Assembly (NCBI GenBank): GCA_964447405.1
Contig: CAYUSP010000001.1
Location: forward strand, 682,001 to 746,000
DNA: 64,000 nucleotides
Direction of reading: 5' to 3'
DNA from: JALNZF01 sp964447405
GTDB taxonomy: Bacteria > Nitrospirota > UBA9217
Below the pieces are notes generated by a model. The model was given only the letters and a program-made list of their open reading frames with translations. It ran no database searches and was not told the origin of the DNA. A program made the translations under genes and the position numbers. Positions within the stretch are counted from its first letter, which is position 1. The number at the start of each line of letters is the position of its first letter. This document shows positions 1 through 7,417 of this stretch, piece by piece.

Positions 1-311
1 GTTCCCACTATCTTTCCGTATTTTACGAACCAGAGCCGCTTCTCCGGATTCCATCGTCCGCCCGCGGCTTTTGCTTGTGAGCGCGTCGGCATGTCGGCTG
101 CTTCGATGCGCAAGGGGACAAGCGTATCAGGGGTATAGCACCGTGGCGGAGGCGTCCAATCAGTCCTTTCCACAACCAGTTCAACCGTCTTGAGCCGCTG
201 CCGCGATACAGCATCGTACCTGAAACGAACGCAAAAGAGGGCATCGCCATACTTTTTCGTCAGCTCTTTTGTTCCCCGCTTCCCCGGTTTCAGGATCAGC
301 CGAGTTCTCAT
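1..311 (-). CDS. conserved small protein, 3' end beyond the window
   Basis: The minus strand is open from an ATG at 311 to the window edge (103 codons visible). It begins MRTRLILKPGKRGTKEL and continues with a CVRFRYD block, an RQRLKTVELVVE block and a C-terminal GGRWNPEKRLW block. GAGAGG lies three bases before the ATG. I recognise the pattern as a small conserved protein common in Deltaproteobacteria and Nitrospirota genomes, often near mobile DNA, but I know of no established function. Basic residues at the N-terminus would suit nucleic-acid binding; that is inference. The stop codon is outside the window, so total length is unknown. Confidence 0.6.
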   Translation of the reverse strand, partial: MRTRLILKPGKRGTKELTKKYGDALFCVRFRYDAVSRQRLKTVELVVERTDWTPPPRCYTPDTLVPLRIEAADMPTRSQAKAAGGRWNPEKRLWFVKYGKIVG

Positions 312-687
312 TTGCCTCTCAATGCAGATTTTCGATCGCGCTTTGTTTTACCGTGGTTCAGCCTTCCCGTTTCAGCATCCTGCTGAACGCGGCCCGGCAT
401 TCACATAGGGCAGAAGTTCAGGCTTCGATACTTGTGTCCGCGGGAGCAGGTCTTCCAGCCGCCCTGGTTTGCTTTGGGCATTATGACCTCCGAAGAGTTG
501 AAGTAATTCCCGATCCAGTTTGTATACGATACGATTAACTGTCCAGACCAAAATGAGCTTATCATCGTTCATTATTTTGCGCAATATGGAACTTGCTTGT
601 CGTTTCTATGCACAGAATGAAAGAGAATACTTCCAAGATGGTTTCGCGCAAAGCCGCCAAGCCGCAAAGAGTGAAAAGTCTACCAAG
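312..687. other. 376-base stretch without a supportable gene
   Basis: No open frame here has a recognisable product. A 70-codon minus-strand frame at 372-584 has no ribosome-binding site and no family resemblance that I can name. The right end contains the left arm of the inverted repeat that brackets the next gene (642-677). Confidence 0.5.
642..677 (+). repeat. left arm of inverted repeat bracketing the GxxExxY gene
   Basis: TTTCGCGCAAAGCCGC is followed by degenerate AAG-CCGC units. The reverse complement of 1077-1107 matches over about 27 bases with two mismatches. The arm starts 10 bases past the stop codon of the gene at 688-1065, so the repeat pair encloses just that gene. Confidence 0.75.
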
Positions 688-1065
688 TTACAAACGATTA
701 ACGACACGTTCTATTCCATCTTTGATGAGATTTACGTTGAAATTGACAAGCAAACCGAGCTTCATTCCGGTCAACTTAAGATATGTCGTAAGTTGTTTTT
801 TGTGAACAGGCTGGAGTCTTTCAACGGATTTCAGTTCGATGATTACGAGATGTTCCACGATCAAATCCGCCCGAAAACCAAGATCAAGTCTGATATCTTC
901 ATAATGCACAGGTATCCCAACTTCCTTTTCAAACTTCAATCCCGCTTTTTTCAACTCGAAAATGAGAACTTCAAGATAGACAGACTCCAAAAACCCCGGC
1001 CCAAGAGTCATGTGAATTCTGAAGCAGCAGTCCACGACGATCTTGGATATTTGATTTTCGTTCAT
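688..1065 (-). CDS. GxxExxY family protein (PD-(D/E)XK nuclease-like fold)
   Basis: A 125-residue protein. The family signature GPGFLESVY is at about residues 22-30, and a nuclease-like core follows: a hydrophobic strand with Asp (FRADLIVE, about 64-71) then IIELKSVE (about 75-82). The D...E-x-K arrangement resembles PD-(D/E)XK enzymes, which is the known annotation of this family; its cellular role is not established. Length is typical. The gene stands alone between two arms of an inverted repeat (642-677 and 1077-1107). The start is the ATG 12 bases inside the right arm. It could be a nuclease carried as a passenger of the repeat; that is inference. Confidence 0.85.
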   Translation of the reverse strand: MNENQISKIVVDCCFRIHMTLGPGFLESVYLEVLIFELKKAGLKFEKEVGIPVHYEDIRLDLGFRADLIVEHLVIIELKSVERLQPVHKKQLTTYLKLTGMKLGLLVNFNVNLIKDGIERVVNRL

Positions 1066-1076
1066 AGTAATCAGCC

Positions 1077-1107
1077 TTTCTTTGCGACTTTGCGGCTTTG
1101 CGCGAAA
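1077..1107 (-). repeat. right arm of inverted repeat bracketing the GxxExxY gene
   Basis: Its reverse complement reads TTTCGCGCAAAGCCGCAAAG and so on, matching 642-677. It lies just upstream of the gene start at 1065, where the promoter would be expected. Confidence 0.75.
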
Positions 1108-1116
1108 TAATACTGC

Positions 1117-1147
1117 CTTTCTTCGTGGCTCCGTGGCTTCGTGTGAG
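1117..1147. repeat. dispersed palindromic-type repeat, copy 1
   Basis: The sequence TTTCTTCGTGGC...GGCTTCGTGTGAG is a variant of the two oppositely oriented copies at 2628-2658 and 2705-2735. This is a second repeat family, distinct from the one at 642 and 1077. Confidence 0.65.
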
Positions 1148-1218
1148 AATAGGTATTGCTTCGAGGTCGTTCTGGATCCAGTCCTGATCCGGAATGCCCC
1201 TGATTTAGTAGTCGCGGA

Positions 1219-1677
1219 TCACTTGTACTTCCTCACCACCGCGGTGACCACTCCCGAGACCTTGAGCTCGTTCTTCGGCCTGATGGGCTGGTACTTCGGA
1301 TTTGCCGGAACGAGAATGACATCGTTCCCGCGTTTTCTTAAATACTTCATGGTCCATTCTCCGTCAACCTGCGCGATCACGATATCGCCGCTTTTGGGCG
1401 TGAGCCCCTTGTCCACGATCACCATATCGCCCGGCAGGATGCCCGCGCCAGTCATGGAGTCGCCCGATACCTTGAGCAGGAACGTGGCCTCCCGGTTCTG
1501 GATCAGCAATTCATCGAGCGACATGGTGTCAACCAGCTCTTCCTCGGCAGGTGAGGGGAAGCCGGCTTCAACCGAGCCGGGGACCCTTACCCGGGGAGTC
1601 CCAGGATGCGGCGGAGCCGGCCTTCCGATAAGGATGAGAAAACCGTATTTATATTGAAGGGTTGTGTCAATTTGCAT
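1219..1677 (-). CDS. umuD: UmuD-like S24 (LexA-family) self-cleaving protease
   Basis: A 152-residue protein with the S24 serine-lysine dyad: Ser in KVSGDSMTGAGI and Lys in GEWTMKYLRK. An Ala-Gly pair in SVEAGFPSP is a plausible autocleavage site. There is no N-terminal helix-turn-helix, so it is UmuD-like rather than LexA. UmuD is cleaved by RecA-stimulated autoproteolysis and joins UmuC as DNA polymerase V. No umuC is adjacent, so its partner must be elsewhere or lost. I place the start at the ATG with AGGG upstream at 1677; an in-frame ATG at 1743 would put the operator inside the gene. Expression is almost certainly SOS-controlled (see 1715-1743). It is divergent from the SRAP gene, another DNA-damage protein. 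Confidence 0.85.
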   Translation of the reverse strand: MQIDTTLQYKYGFLILIGRPAPPHPGTPRVRVPGSVEAGFPSPAEEELVDTMSLDELLIQNREATFLLKVSGDSMTGAGILPGDMVIVDKGLTPKSGDIVIAQVDGEWTMKYLRKRGNDVILVPANPKYQPIRPKNELKVSGVVTAVVRKYK

Positions 1678-1714
1678 GGTCTTTCCCTGTTGGACAACGA
1701 ATGAGGATAATTTC

Positions 1715-1743
1715 ATTATAGGTGAACAGATGTTCACTGTCAA
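1715..1743 (-). promoter_or_regulatory. consensus promoter with SOS (LexA) operator in its spacer
   Basis: On the minus strand a perfect -35 TTGACA (1738-1743) and a perfect -10 TATAAT (1715-1720) are separated by 17 bases. The perfect palindrome GTGAACAGATGTTCAC (1722-1737) fills that spacer almost exactly. Its GAAC-N4-GTTC core is the Bacillus-type LexA box. LexA bound here would block RNA polymerase. It drives the UmuD-like gene. Confidence 0.85.
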
Positions 1744-1866
1744 GGGTTTATCGTGGGTGCTGCGCGATTCTTTGAATCATTGCATGACTGTGCGCTAAAC
1801 GGCTTAACTGTTCAAACGATACCCTCTGTTTAGGGTATAATGGAAAGTATCAATCAGGAGTCTCCC

Positions 1867-2544
1867 ATGTGCGGACGGTTTGATGTACATAGCGCTATTG
1901 AGATCATCGCGCGAATCTTCAGCTTAGCTTCCTACGACTTCATCCCTCAACCGAACTATAACGCGGCGCCATCGCAGGATATTGCGATCGTGATCAACGA
2001 CAACGGACGCCGGCTCGTGAAGGCCCGTTGGGGCTTTGTTCCGTTCTGGTCAAAGGACCTTGCCACCGGCTACAAGATGATCAATGCGCGCTCGGATTCC
2101 GTTGCCGTGAAGCGCTCATTCAAATCAGCGTTTGAGAAACAGCGGTGCCTTGTCGTCGCTGACGGGTTCTTTGAATGGAAAAAAGAGGGGGCAATAAAGA
2201 AACCCTATTACATCCGCCTAAAATCCCGTGAGCCTTTCGGATTCGCGGGCCTGTATTCAGACTGGCATTCGCCTGAAGGAGGGAAGATCGTCACCAGCAC
2301 GATCATCACCACGGATGCGAATAGCGTGCTCGCTCCGATCCATGATCGCATGCCGGTCATAGTGCCAGCCAAGGTCATCGTAGATTGGCTCGATACCGGC
2401 CCTGGACAATCGGACAAGCTTCTCGCGCTCTTGAAGCCTTATCCGTCGGAGTTGATGGAATCGTATGAGGTATCGCTAAAAGTGAACTCTCCGAAAAACA
2501 ATGGACCGGAGAATATCGAACGAAAGCATCAGGCACCTGAATAG
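1867..2544 (+). CDS. yedK: SRAP domain protein (YedK/HMCES family)
   Basis: A 225-residue SRAP protein. Known family members form a thiazolidine DNA-protein crosslink with abasic sites in single-stranded DNA through Cys2. The required residues are visible: Cys2 in MCGRFD, Asn73 in INARSD, Glu103 in GFFEWKK and His159 in IHDRMP. Because Cys2 must follow the initiator Met, the start is the ATG at 1867 (GGAG upstream) and not the in-frame ATG 27 bases earlier. A -10 TATAAT lies at 1836-1841 with only a weak -35. It is divergent from the SOS-controlled umuD-like gene, so both fit a DNA-damage theme, although the SOS box is about 100 bases from this promoter and may not control it. Confidence 0.92.
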   Translation: MCGRFDVHSAIEIIARIFSLASYDFIPQPNYNAAPSQDIAIVINDNGRRLVKARWGFVPFWSKDLATGYKMINARSDSVAVKRSFKSAFEKQRCLVVADGFFEWKKEGAIKKPYYIRLKSREPFGFAGLYSDWHSPEGGKIVTSTIITTDANSVLAPIHDRMPVIVPAKVIVDWLDTGPGQSDKLLALLKPYPSELMESYEVSLKVNSPKNNGPENIERKHQAPE

Positions 2545-2627
2545 TGTCTATACAGGTAGCGGGTTAATCAGGTTTTGACGTAGAGCAAAATTATATTCTG
2601 ATTAGAGGCTAGCTTATTCAGACCTAT

Positions 2628-2735
2628 CTCACACGAAGCCGCGAAGGCACGAAGAAAGGCTTCACTTCCATGGCTTTGGACAATACATTAATATAATTTC
2701 TGTTTTTCTTCGTGTGCTTCGTGCCTTCGTGTGAG
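2628..2735. repeat. inverted pair of dispersed repeats (copies 2 and 3)
   Basis: CTCACACGAAGCC...GCACGAAGAAAG (2628-2658) faces its imperfect inverse TTTCTTCGTG...CTTCGTGTGAG (2705-2735) across a 46-base spacer. The pair belongs to the same family as 1117-1147. It fills most of the 304-base gene-free interval 2545-2848. No gene is seen in the interval. Confidence 0.7.
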
Positions 2736-2848
2736 CATATGGTTTGAGTTCCTGGGTAGTTACGATTCAGTAATGGTAATTGATTTTAATTTCATGTTAT
2801 AATGCGATCGTTTCTTGTTTCACAATGGCGAAGGAGCCGCATAATCGC

Positions 2849-3604
2849 ATGCGCTTTTGCATAAGACGGGAAATAGAATTCGCTAACAGCAGGGAACGCC
2901 TCCAAAAGGTCAAGGGGATCCCGATTGAGATCGCCCTGCCACCGCAGTTAGAGGACTATCTGCAGGAAAGCCATTTACTTGTTCAGGTAAGCAAACAGAT
3001 CAAGGAATACGAAATTCCGGTGCGGTCGGTGCATGCTCCCCACGGGCGTCTGGCCGACAAGGGCTTTCGGAATTGGGCTCACGGCGTCATCGGTTTTGCA
3101 GAATCAATCCGCGCTGAAATGGTCGTTTTCCATCCTGAAGAAGAGGCGGAGCATACCTCAAAAGACCTGCATGCCGAGGTGATCCTCAATATCAAACATG
3201 TTCAGGAACGGACCAAGGTGCTTGTTGCCATAGAGACCTTCTGGGACGAAAAGTGTGTGCTCATGCCAGACGAGATCATGGAACACCGTCTGCCCATGGT
3301 GCTGGATACTTCCCGAATCCCCAAAACCGAAATCACGTGGATCATCGAGAGTTACCGAACGCACCTGGTAAATGTTCATCTTTCGGCGGTCATGCCGGGT
3401 GGACAACGCTCGGATGCGGGCAGGCAATTTCGGCCCGTGGAAGCTGATTCATTCTGCATGGATCTTCTCGACCGGCTCTTTGAACTCGAATGGAACGGCG
3501 TGGTGACTCTTGAGTATATGCCCTGGCTTACTGCGAAATCCATGGAAGATAGAAATCTCCTGGAACGAATCTATCCTGTTCAAAAGTCGACACATCCATC
3601 CTGA
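2849..3604 (+). CDS. sugar phosphate isomerase/epimerase-like TIM-barrel protein
   Basis: About 251 residues. Visible blocks suit the xylose-isomerase-like (AP endonuclease 2) barrel: SVHAPHGRL with His, VVFHPEEEAE, VAIETFW with Glu, LPMVLDTSRI with Asp, VNVHLSAV with His and GVVTLEYMPW with Glu. These positions match the metal-binding His, Asp and Glu residues of the fold. The substrate cannot be deduced. The start is uncertain: AAGGAG lies 12 bases before the ATG at 2849, and an in-frame ATG at 2825 has no such site. The gene stands alone, convergent with the NmrA-like gene. Confidence 0.7.
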   Translation: MRFCIRREIEFANSRERLQKVKGIPIEIALPPQLEDYLQESHLLVQVSKQIKEYEIPVRSVHAPHGRLADKGFRNWAHGVIGFAESIRAEMVVFHPEEEAEHTSKDLHAEVILNIKHVQERTKVLVAIETFWDEKCVLMPDEIMEHRLPMVLDTSRIPKTEITWIIESYRTHLVNVHLSAVMPGGQRSDAGRQFRPVEADSFCMDLLDRLFELEWNGVVTLEYMPWLTAKSMEDRNLLERIYPVQKSTHPS

Positions 3605-3687
3605 TAAACCACTGGACTATCATCCTTCCATTCCTGCAGATCACCATTGCGTAATCATCCTTATACCATATGTTGTTGCACTCCGGT

Positions 3688-3725
3688 GAAATACAAAAGC
3701 CGACAGAAAGCAAATCTGCCGGCTT
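3688..3725 (-). terminator. terminator of the NmrA-like gene
   Basis: Stem AAGCCGGCAG / CTGTCGGCTT with one mismatch and a 9-base loop (3697-3725). On the minus strand it is followed by a T-rich run (TTTGTATTT). It lies just past the stop codon at 3759. Confidence 0.6.
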
Positions 3726-3758
3726 ATACTGTAACGAGAGAATCCTGCTGCCTGCTTC

Positions 3759-4655
3759 TTAGGCTGCCCTTTGTCCCCCATACAGATTGGCGAAAACGTC
3801 AGCGAACTCTTCAATAGTTGTCGGAGTAGTGTTTTCCCTTGTTCTTTTAATGCCTGACCCAACCTTTCCCTCATTAAATCCCTTGCTCATCTCGATATAG
3901 AGACGGCTCATGTCCTGCGAAAGGCCCGCTGCCAGAAGCCCTTTTTCCGCGTCCTCATACGGGAAGCGTACATAGGCAAGTCCGGGGATTCCGATTCTTT
4001 TGCCGATAATGCCTGCGACCTCGTTAAGCTTAAGGTCACGTTCTCCGAGCAGGTCCAACACGGAAGAACCGGTAAACGTGTGTTTGATCAGATGGTTTGC
4101 GGCAACTGCCGCGATATCTCTCGTTGCGATCATCGGCATAAGAAGGTCGCCCCTGATGGCGCTGCCCATGATACCCTTGCTTTTTACGAGCGGTATGTTC
4201 ATCAGGAGATTTTCCATGAAATATGCAGGCCGAAGATGCAGAACATTCAAATGGGGAATTGCGTTCAGTCTCTGCTCCATTCGGTACAGCCCTGCAATAG
4301 GACCGTTGCCTGCGGGAAGCTCCGCGCCTCCGCTCGAAAGGTTTACGACATGAGGTATACCGGCGCTGCGCACTGCATGGGCGATGCTTTCACCGATCTC
4401 ATCCTGATAAGCACTGAAATTCTCGGCATGGTAATGGGGCGGAATGAGCGTAAACACAGCCTTGGAACCCTTCAGGACCCGGGTTAGGAATGACGTGTCA
4501 TGGAGATCCCCAACATGCACTTCAGCTCCTCGTACAGCGAGCGGAGCCAGCCGGTCTGCGGTGCGGGCTACAGCGCGCACTTTTTCTCCCTTGCCAAGAA
4601 TTATTTCTACTATTTTGCTTCCGATATTTCCCGTTGCACCAAAAATTGTGTACAT
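3759..4655 (-). CDS. NmrA-like NAD(P)-binding reductase/sensor
   Basis: About 298 residues with an N-terminal Rossmann motif GATGNIGSKIV (residues 5-15) and the atypical-SDR pattern of NmrA/HSCARG proteins (VHVGDLHD, VFTLIPPHY, VVNLSSGGAEL, LHLRPAYFMENLL). These proteins bind NAD(P) and act as redox sensors or reductases; the catalytic YxxxK of classical SDRs is not evident, which is normal for NmrA. The start at MYTIFG is chosen because a strong GAGGAGG lies 6 bases upstream; an ATG 15 bases earlier would overlap that site. It is monocistronic, with a terminator at 3688-3725. Confidence 0.8.
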   Translation of the reverse strand: MYTIFGATGNIGSKIVEIILGKGEKVRAVARTADRLAPLAVRGAEVHVGDLHDTSFLTRVLKGSKAVFTLIPPHYHAENFSAYQDEIGESIAHAVRSAGIPHVVNLSSGGAELPAGNGPIAGLYRMEQRLNAIPHLNVLHLRPAYFMENLLMNIPLVKSKGIMGSAIRGDLLMPMIATRDIAAVAANHLIKHTFTGSSVLDLLGERDLKLNEVAGIIGKRIGIPGLAYVRFPYEDAEKGLLAAGLSQDMSRLYIEMSKGFNEGKVGSGIKRTRENTTPTTIEEFADVFANLYGGQRAA

Positions 4656-4900
4656 AATTAACCTCCTCAATTACAACAAACACACATCAAGGTTTCACAT
4701 TCAGGATTATATCAATCCTCTATGATTTTATGGTATCACCAGCCACTGACCCTGTCAAGCGGTTGACAGTGCGATGACCGAAGTAATTTGCGGGAATTCT
4801 CCGTATATATCGCTCCGTTTCTATGATATAATCCGCACTAATTTACATCACGAACGGAATCTCACTGACGGCCGGAAAAGGCCTTCCCGGGAATGCTCTC

Positions 4901-5191
4901 ATGGCTGGACCGCTGCCACTTACAAAACCTGAAGCGAACACAATGGATCGCACCGCGATCATCAAACGCTACCGGGTCCTGCTGCACAACGACAATATTA
5001 ACACGATGGACCATGTGATGCGCGCTTTGATCAGGGTATTCAGGTTTGAACAAAAGGTGTGCGAACGTATCATGATGGAGGCTCACCGCACAGGTGTGGC
5101 TCTCTGCACCATAGAACCGCTCGAACAGGCTGAGCATCATCGGGACCAGTTGATCTCGTTTTCACTCATTTCAACCATCGAGCCGGAATAG
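4901..5191 (+). CDS. clpS: ClpS, adaptor for the ClpA(C)P protease
   Basis: A 96-residue protein with the ClpS core: YRVLLHNDNINTMDHV, whose Asn-Asp pair belongs to the N-degron pocket, and MMEAHRTGVALCTIEP with the conserved His. ClpS hands N-end-rule substrates to ClpA or ClpC. clpA is usually next door but is absent here. The ATG at 4901 gives a 14-residue tail before the in-frame ATG at 4943, which is also possible. A YkgJ-like gene follows 13 bases later, so the two are probably co-transcribed. Confidence 0.85.
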   Translation: MAGPLPLTKPEANTMDRTAIIKRYRVLLHNDNINTMDHVMRALIRVFRFEQKVCERIMMEAHRTGVALCTIEPLEQAEHHRDQLISFSLISTIEPE

Positions 5192-5204
5192 GGGGCATGC
5201 TTCA

Positions 5205-5627
5205 TTGAGCAGGGGAAAACACTTCTACAAGGACGGCATCCGTTTCAAATGCCAGGGTGAGGGTAGATGCTGCATGTCCCGCGGGCGATATGGTTATGTC
5301 TATCTTTCATTCAATGACCGGCGCCGTTTGGCAGGCCATCTGGGATTGTCTCTGGTTGATTTTACCGCGCGCTATACCAGGAAGATCGATGGGTATTACG
5401 AACTGATATATACCAACAAGGACTGTCCCTTTTTGCGAAACAACCGCTGCGAGGTTTACGAAGCGCGTCCCTGGCAGTGCAAGACCTGGCCATTCTGGCC
5501 CGAGAACATGGACTCAATCGTCTGGGAAAAGGAAGTGCTCACATGGTGCCCCGGTGCTGGAAAGGGCAGGCTGTATTCCGCTGAAGAGATAGAGCAGATC
5601 ATTGCGAAGAAAAAGGAAGTGTCGTGA
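5205..5627 (+). CDS. YkgJ/UPF0153-like cysteine-cluster protein
   Basis: A 140-residue protein with the family cysteine pattern: FKCQGEGRCC (C-x5-CC), then DCPFLRNNRCEVYEARPWQCKTWP and a final Cys in TWCPGAG. Such spacing suggests an Fe-S or zinc site; the biochemical role of the family is not settled. The start is a TTG preceded by GGGGG at 5191-5195; the nearer ATG at 5197 meets a stop after three codons. It lies between clpS and a response-regulator gene. Confidence 0.8.
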   Translation: MSRGKHFYKDGIRFKCQGEGRCCMSRGRYGYVYLSFNDRRRLAGHLGLSLVDFTARYTRKIDGYYELIYTNKDCPFLRNNRCEVYEARPWQCKTWPFWPENMDSIVWEKEVLTWCPGAGKGRLYSAEEIEQIIAKKKEVS

Positions 5628-5716
5628 GCTGTTTGCGAGGAATGAGTTCCGTCCGTGACAACAAGGCTGATACGATGAGTGAAACCCAATTACTCTGCCT
5701 CTAGTTTGGAGAATCC

Positions 5717-6598
5717 GTGGACAATAAACCGCGCTTTGTAGTGGTTGATGACGACGAGACACTGCTGGATGTGCTGAAGCGTTCGCTTGCCTTGCAGGAT
5801 TATACCTGCCGGACCTTTTCCACAGCCGAGTCCGCTTTGGACCATCTTGCGCAGGAGCCCTGCGATATACTCATCACGGACATCGTTCTCCAGGGGATGA
5901 AGGGACTAGAGCTGACAAAGCGGGTGAAGCAGTTCAAACCCGATACCAGCGTAATTGTCATGACAGGCTTTATCGACGATTTTTCCTATGATCAGGCAAT
6001 AGAAGCGGGCGCGTCTGATTTCATCAAAAAGCCCTTTACCGTGAAGGAAATCACGATTCGCGTCAAACACGTTATTCTACAGGAAAAATTGAGGGAGATG
6101 TCGAATACCGATGAACTCACGGGCCTTCTGAACCGGAGAGGATTCTTTGCCATCGCTCAGCAGCAGCTGAAGGTCGCAGCAAGGAACCGGGGCAGACTTG
6201 CGATGGTATTCGCTGACATGGACGGATTCAAGGCTATCAACGACACGCTGGGTCACCAACGAGGCGATGAGGCGCTCAAAGCCATGGCAGAGATCTTCCG
6301 GAAAACCGTGCGGGATTCAGACCTTGTGGCGCGGATCAGCGGGGATGAATTTGCACTGCTGCTGCTCGATACGTCAGCTCAGAACCTCGATGTCATGGCG
6401 AAACGTCTGCAAAAGCAGATCAGCGAACACAACAGCGGCAAGGCGTCCGGCTTTACTCTTGCCGTCAGCATCGGCATTGCCGACTATGACCATGAAAAGC
6501 CGTGTTCCATTGACGAGCTCATACGCCTCGCGGACACCCGGATGTACGAAGAGAAAAAAAGGAAAAAAGAAGGGGATCAGCCCCAACTCCGGGCCTGA
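5717..6598 (+). CDS. response regulator-diguanylate cyclase (REC-GGDEF)
   Basis: A 293-residue protein starting at GTG with GGAG 8 bases upstream. The receiver domain (about 5-120) has the acidic pair VVDDDE, phospho-acceptor Asp in LITDIVL, Thr in VIVMTGF and Lys in FIKKPF. The GGDEF domain (about 130-285) has DELTGLLNRRGF, FADMDGFKAIND and the active-site loop RISGDEF (SGDEF, a tolerated variant). It therefore probably makes c-di-GMP from two GTP when phosphorylated. No RxxD inhibitory site is seen directly before the SGDEF loop. It converges on a PilZ gene with only 10 bases between stop codons, so producer and possible receiver are neighbours. Confidence 0.9.
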   Translation: MDNKPRFVVVDDDETLLDVLKRSLALQDYTCRTFSTAESALDHLAQEPCDILITDIVLQGMKGLELTKRVKQFKPDTSVIVMTGFIDDFSYDQAIEAGASDFIKKPFTVKEITIRVKHVILQEKLREMSNTDELTGLLNRRGFFAIAQQQLKVAARNRGRLAMVFADMDGFKAINDTLGHQRGDEALKAMAEIFRKTVRDSDLVARISGDEFALLLLDTSAQNLDVMAKRLQKQISEHNSGKASGFTLAVSIGIADYDHEKPCSIDELIRLADTRMYEEKKRKKEGDQPQLRA

Positions 6599-6608
6599 CC
6601 TGAGCTGC

Positions 6609-7364
6609 TTACGCCAATGCAGGCGGACCTTGACGATCAATGCCCTGTTCGACCTGCTCACGAATGAAAGCCGCAATCAGGTCACGGTCCTCCCTGCTGA
6701 TTTTTACGAATTTGAGCCCCATGCCAGGCTCCTTGAACGGCCCTTCTTCAAAGGTGATCGCGTACAAGACCTCGGCTTCCAGCCTGATGATCTTCTGTTT
6801 AAGCTCTATGCTGATCTGGATGCGCGTTGCCATTGGACGCGGATCAAGGGTCCTGAAAAACATTCCATGCTCCGATATTACCGTTGCATAACCCTCGCAT
6901 CCTTCAAGTCCATCTTCTATCCTGACCATCAAATGCGTTGCGATCCTGAGATTTCGCCTCGGGCCTGTATCAGCGGCTGACTGAACAACGCTGTAAAATG
7001 CCGTGACATCGAACGGTTTTCGGATAAAAGCGAAGAATTCACCTCTGCGAACGCGCGCTTCCATCTCCTCATTGGGCCACCACGAAAGCAGTATGAGGGG
7101 AAGGTCAAAAAAACGCGGATCCATGGAAAGGCGTGAAAGAAGAGCCTGGCCGTTCACGCTCTCTCCCGCGATTATAGCGGCTGGCGGTGCGACGGTCATG
7201 AACTCCACGGCTTTTTCCACGCTATTGGCTGCCATGACACTGTGCCCGAACCGCTGAAGCAGCATGCATGTATGGTACCGGTCGTCGCTGTGTGCGTCAA
7301 CTACGAGAATATAGCGTTTTGTCCTGTCATTCTCAGGTAATTCGCTCAAGCACTGATTCTCCAT
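6609..7364 (-). CDS. pseudo-receiver PilZ domain protein
   Basis: A 251-residue protein with a receiver-like domain (about 15-130) followed by PilZ (about 135-235). The receiver has lost its phospho-acceptor: where ...DLIILD... is expected it reads PAAIIAGESV. The acidic pair is reduced to VVDAHSD and the Thr is replaced (LLSWW); only Lys in FIRKPF remains. Phosphorylation is therefore unlikely. The PilZ part has RRNLR (RxxxR motif) and a second motif ISEHG in which the usual Asp/Asn is Val, so c-di-GMP binding is possible but not assured. It converges with the REC-GGDEF gene. Confidence 0.8.
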   Translation of the reverse strand: MENQCLSELPENDRTKRYILVVDAHSDDRYHTCMLLQRFGHSVMAANSVEKAVEFMTVAPPAAIIAGESVNGQALLSRLSMDPRFFDLPLILLSWWPNEEMEARVRRGEFFAFIRKPFDVTAFYSVVQSAADTGPRRNLRIATHLMVRIEDGLEGCEGYATVISEHGMFFRTLDPRPMATRIQISIELKQKIIRLEAEVLYAITFEEGPFKEPGMGLKFVKISREDRDLIAAFIREQVEQGIDRQGPPALA

Positions 7365-7417
7365 TCGTCAGGGTGTTCATAATGCATACCGCAATCATAG
7401 CACAAACTCATGAAGGC

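Noticed and set aside
372..584. 70-codon minus-strand frame as a gene
   Set aside because: No ribosome-binding site and no recognisable family; left as a gene-free stretch.
520..1110. 196-codon plus-strand frame over the GxxExxY gene
   Set aside because: The minus strand encodes a recognisable family with conserved signature; the plus frame has none.
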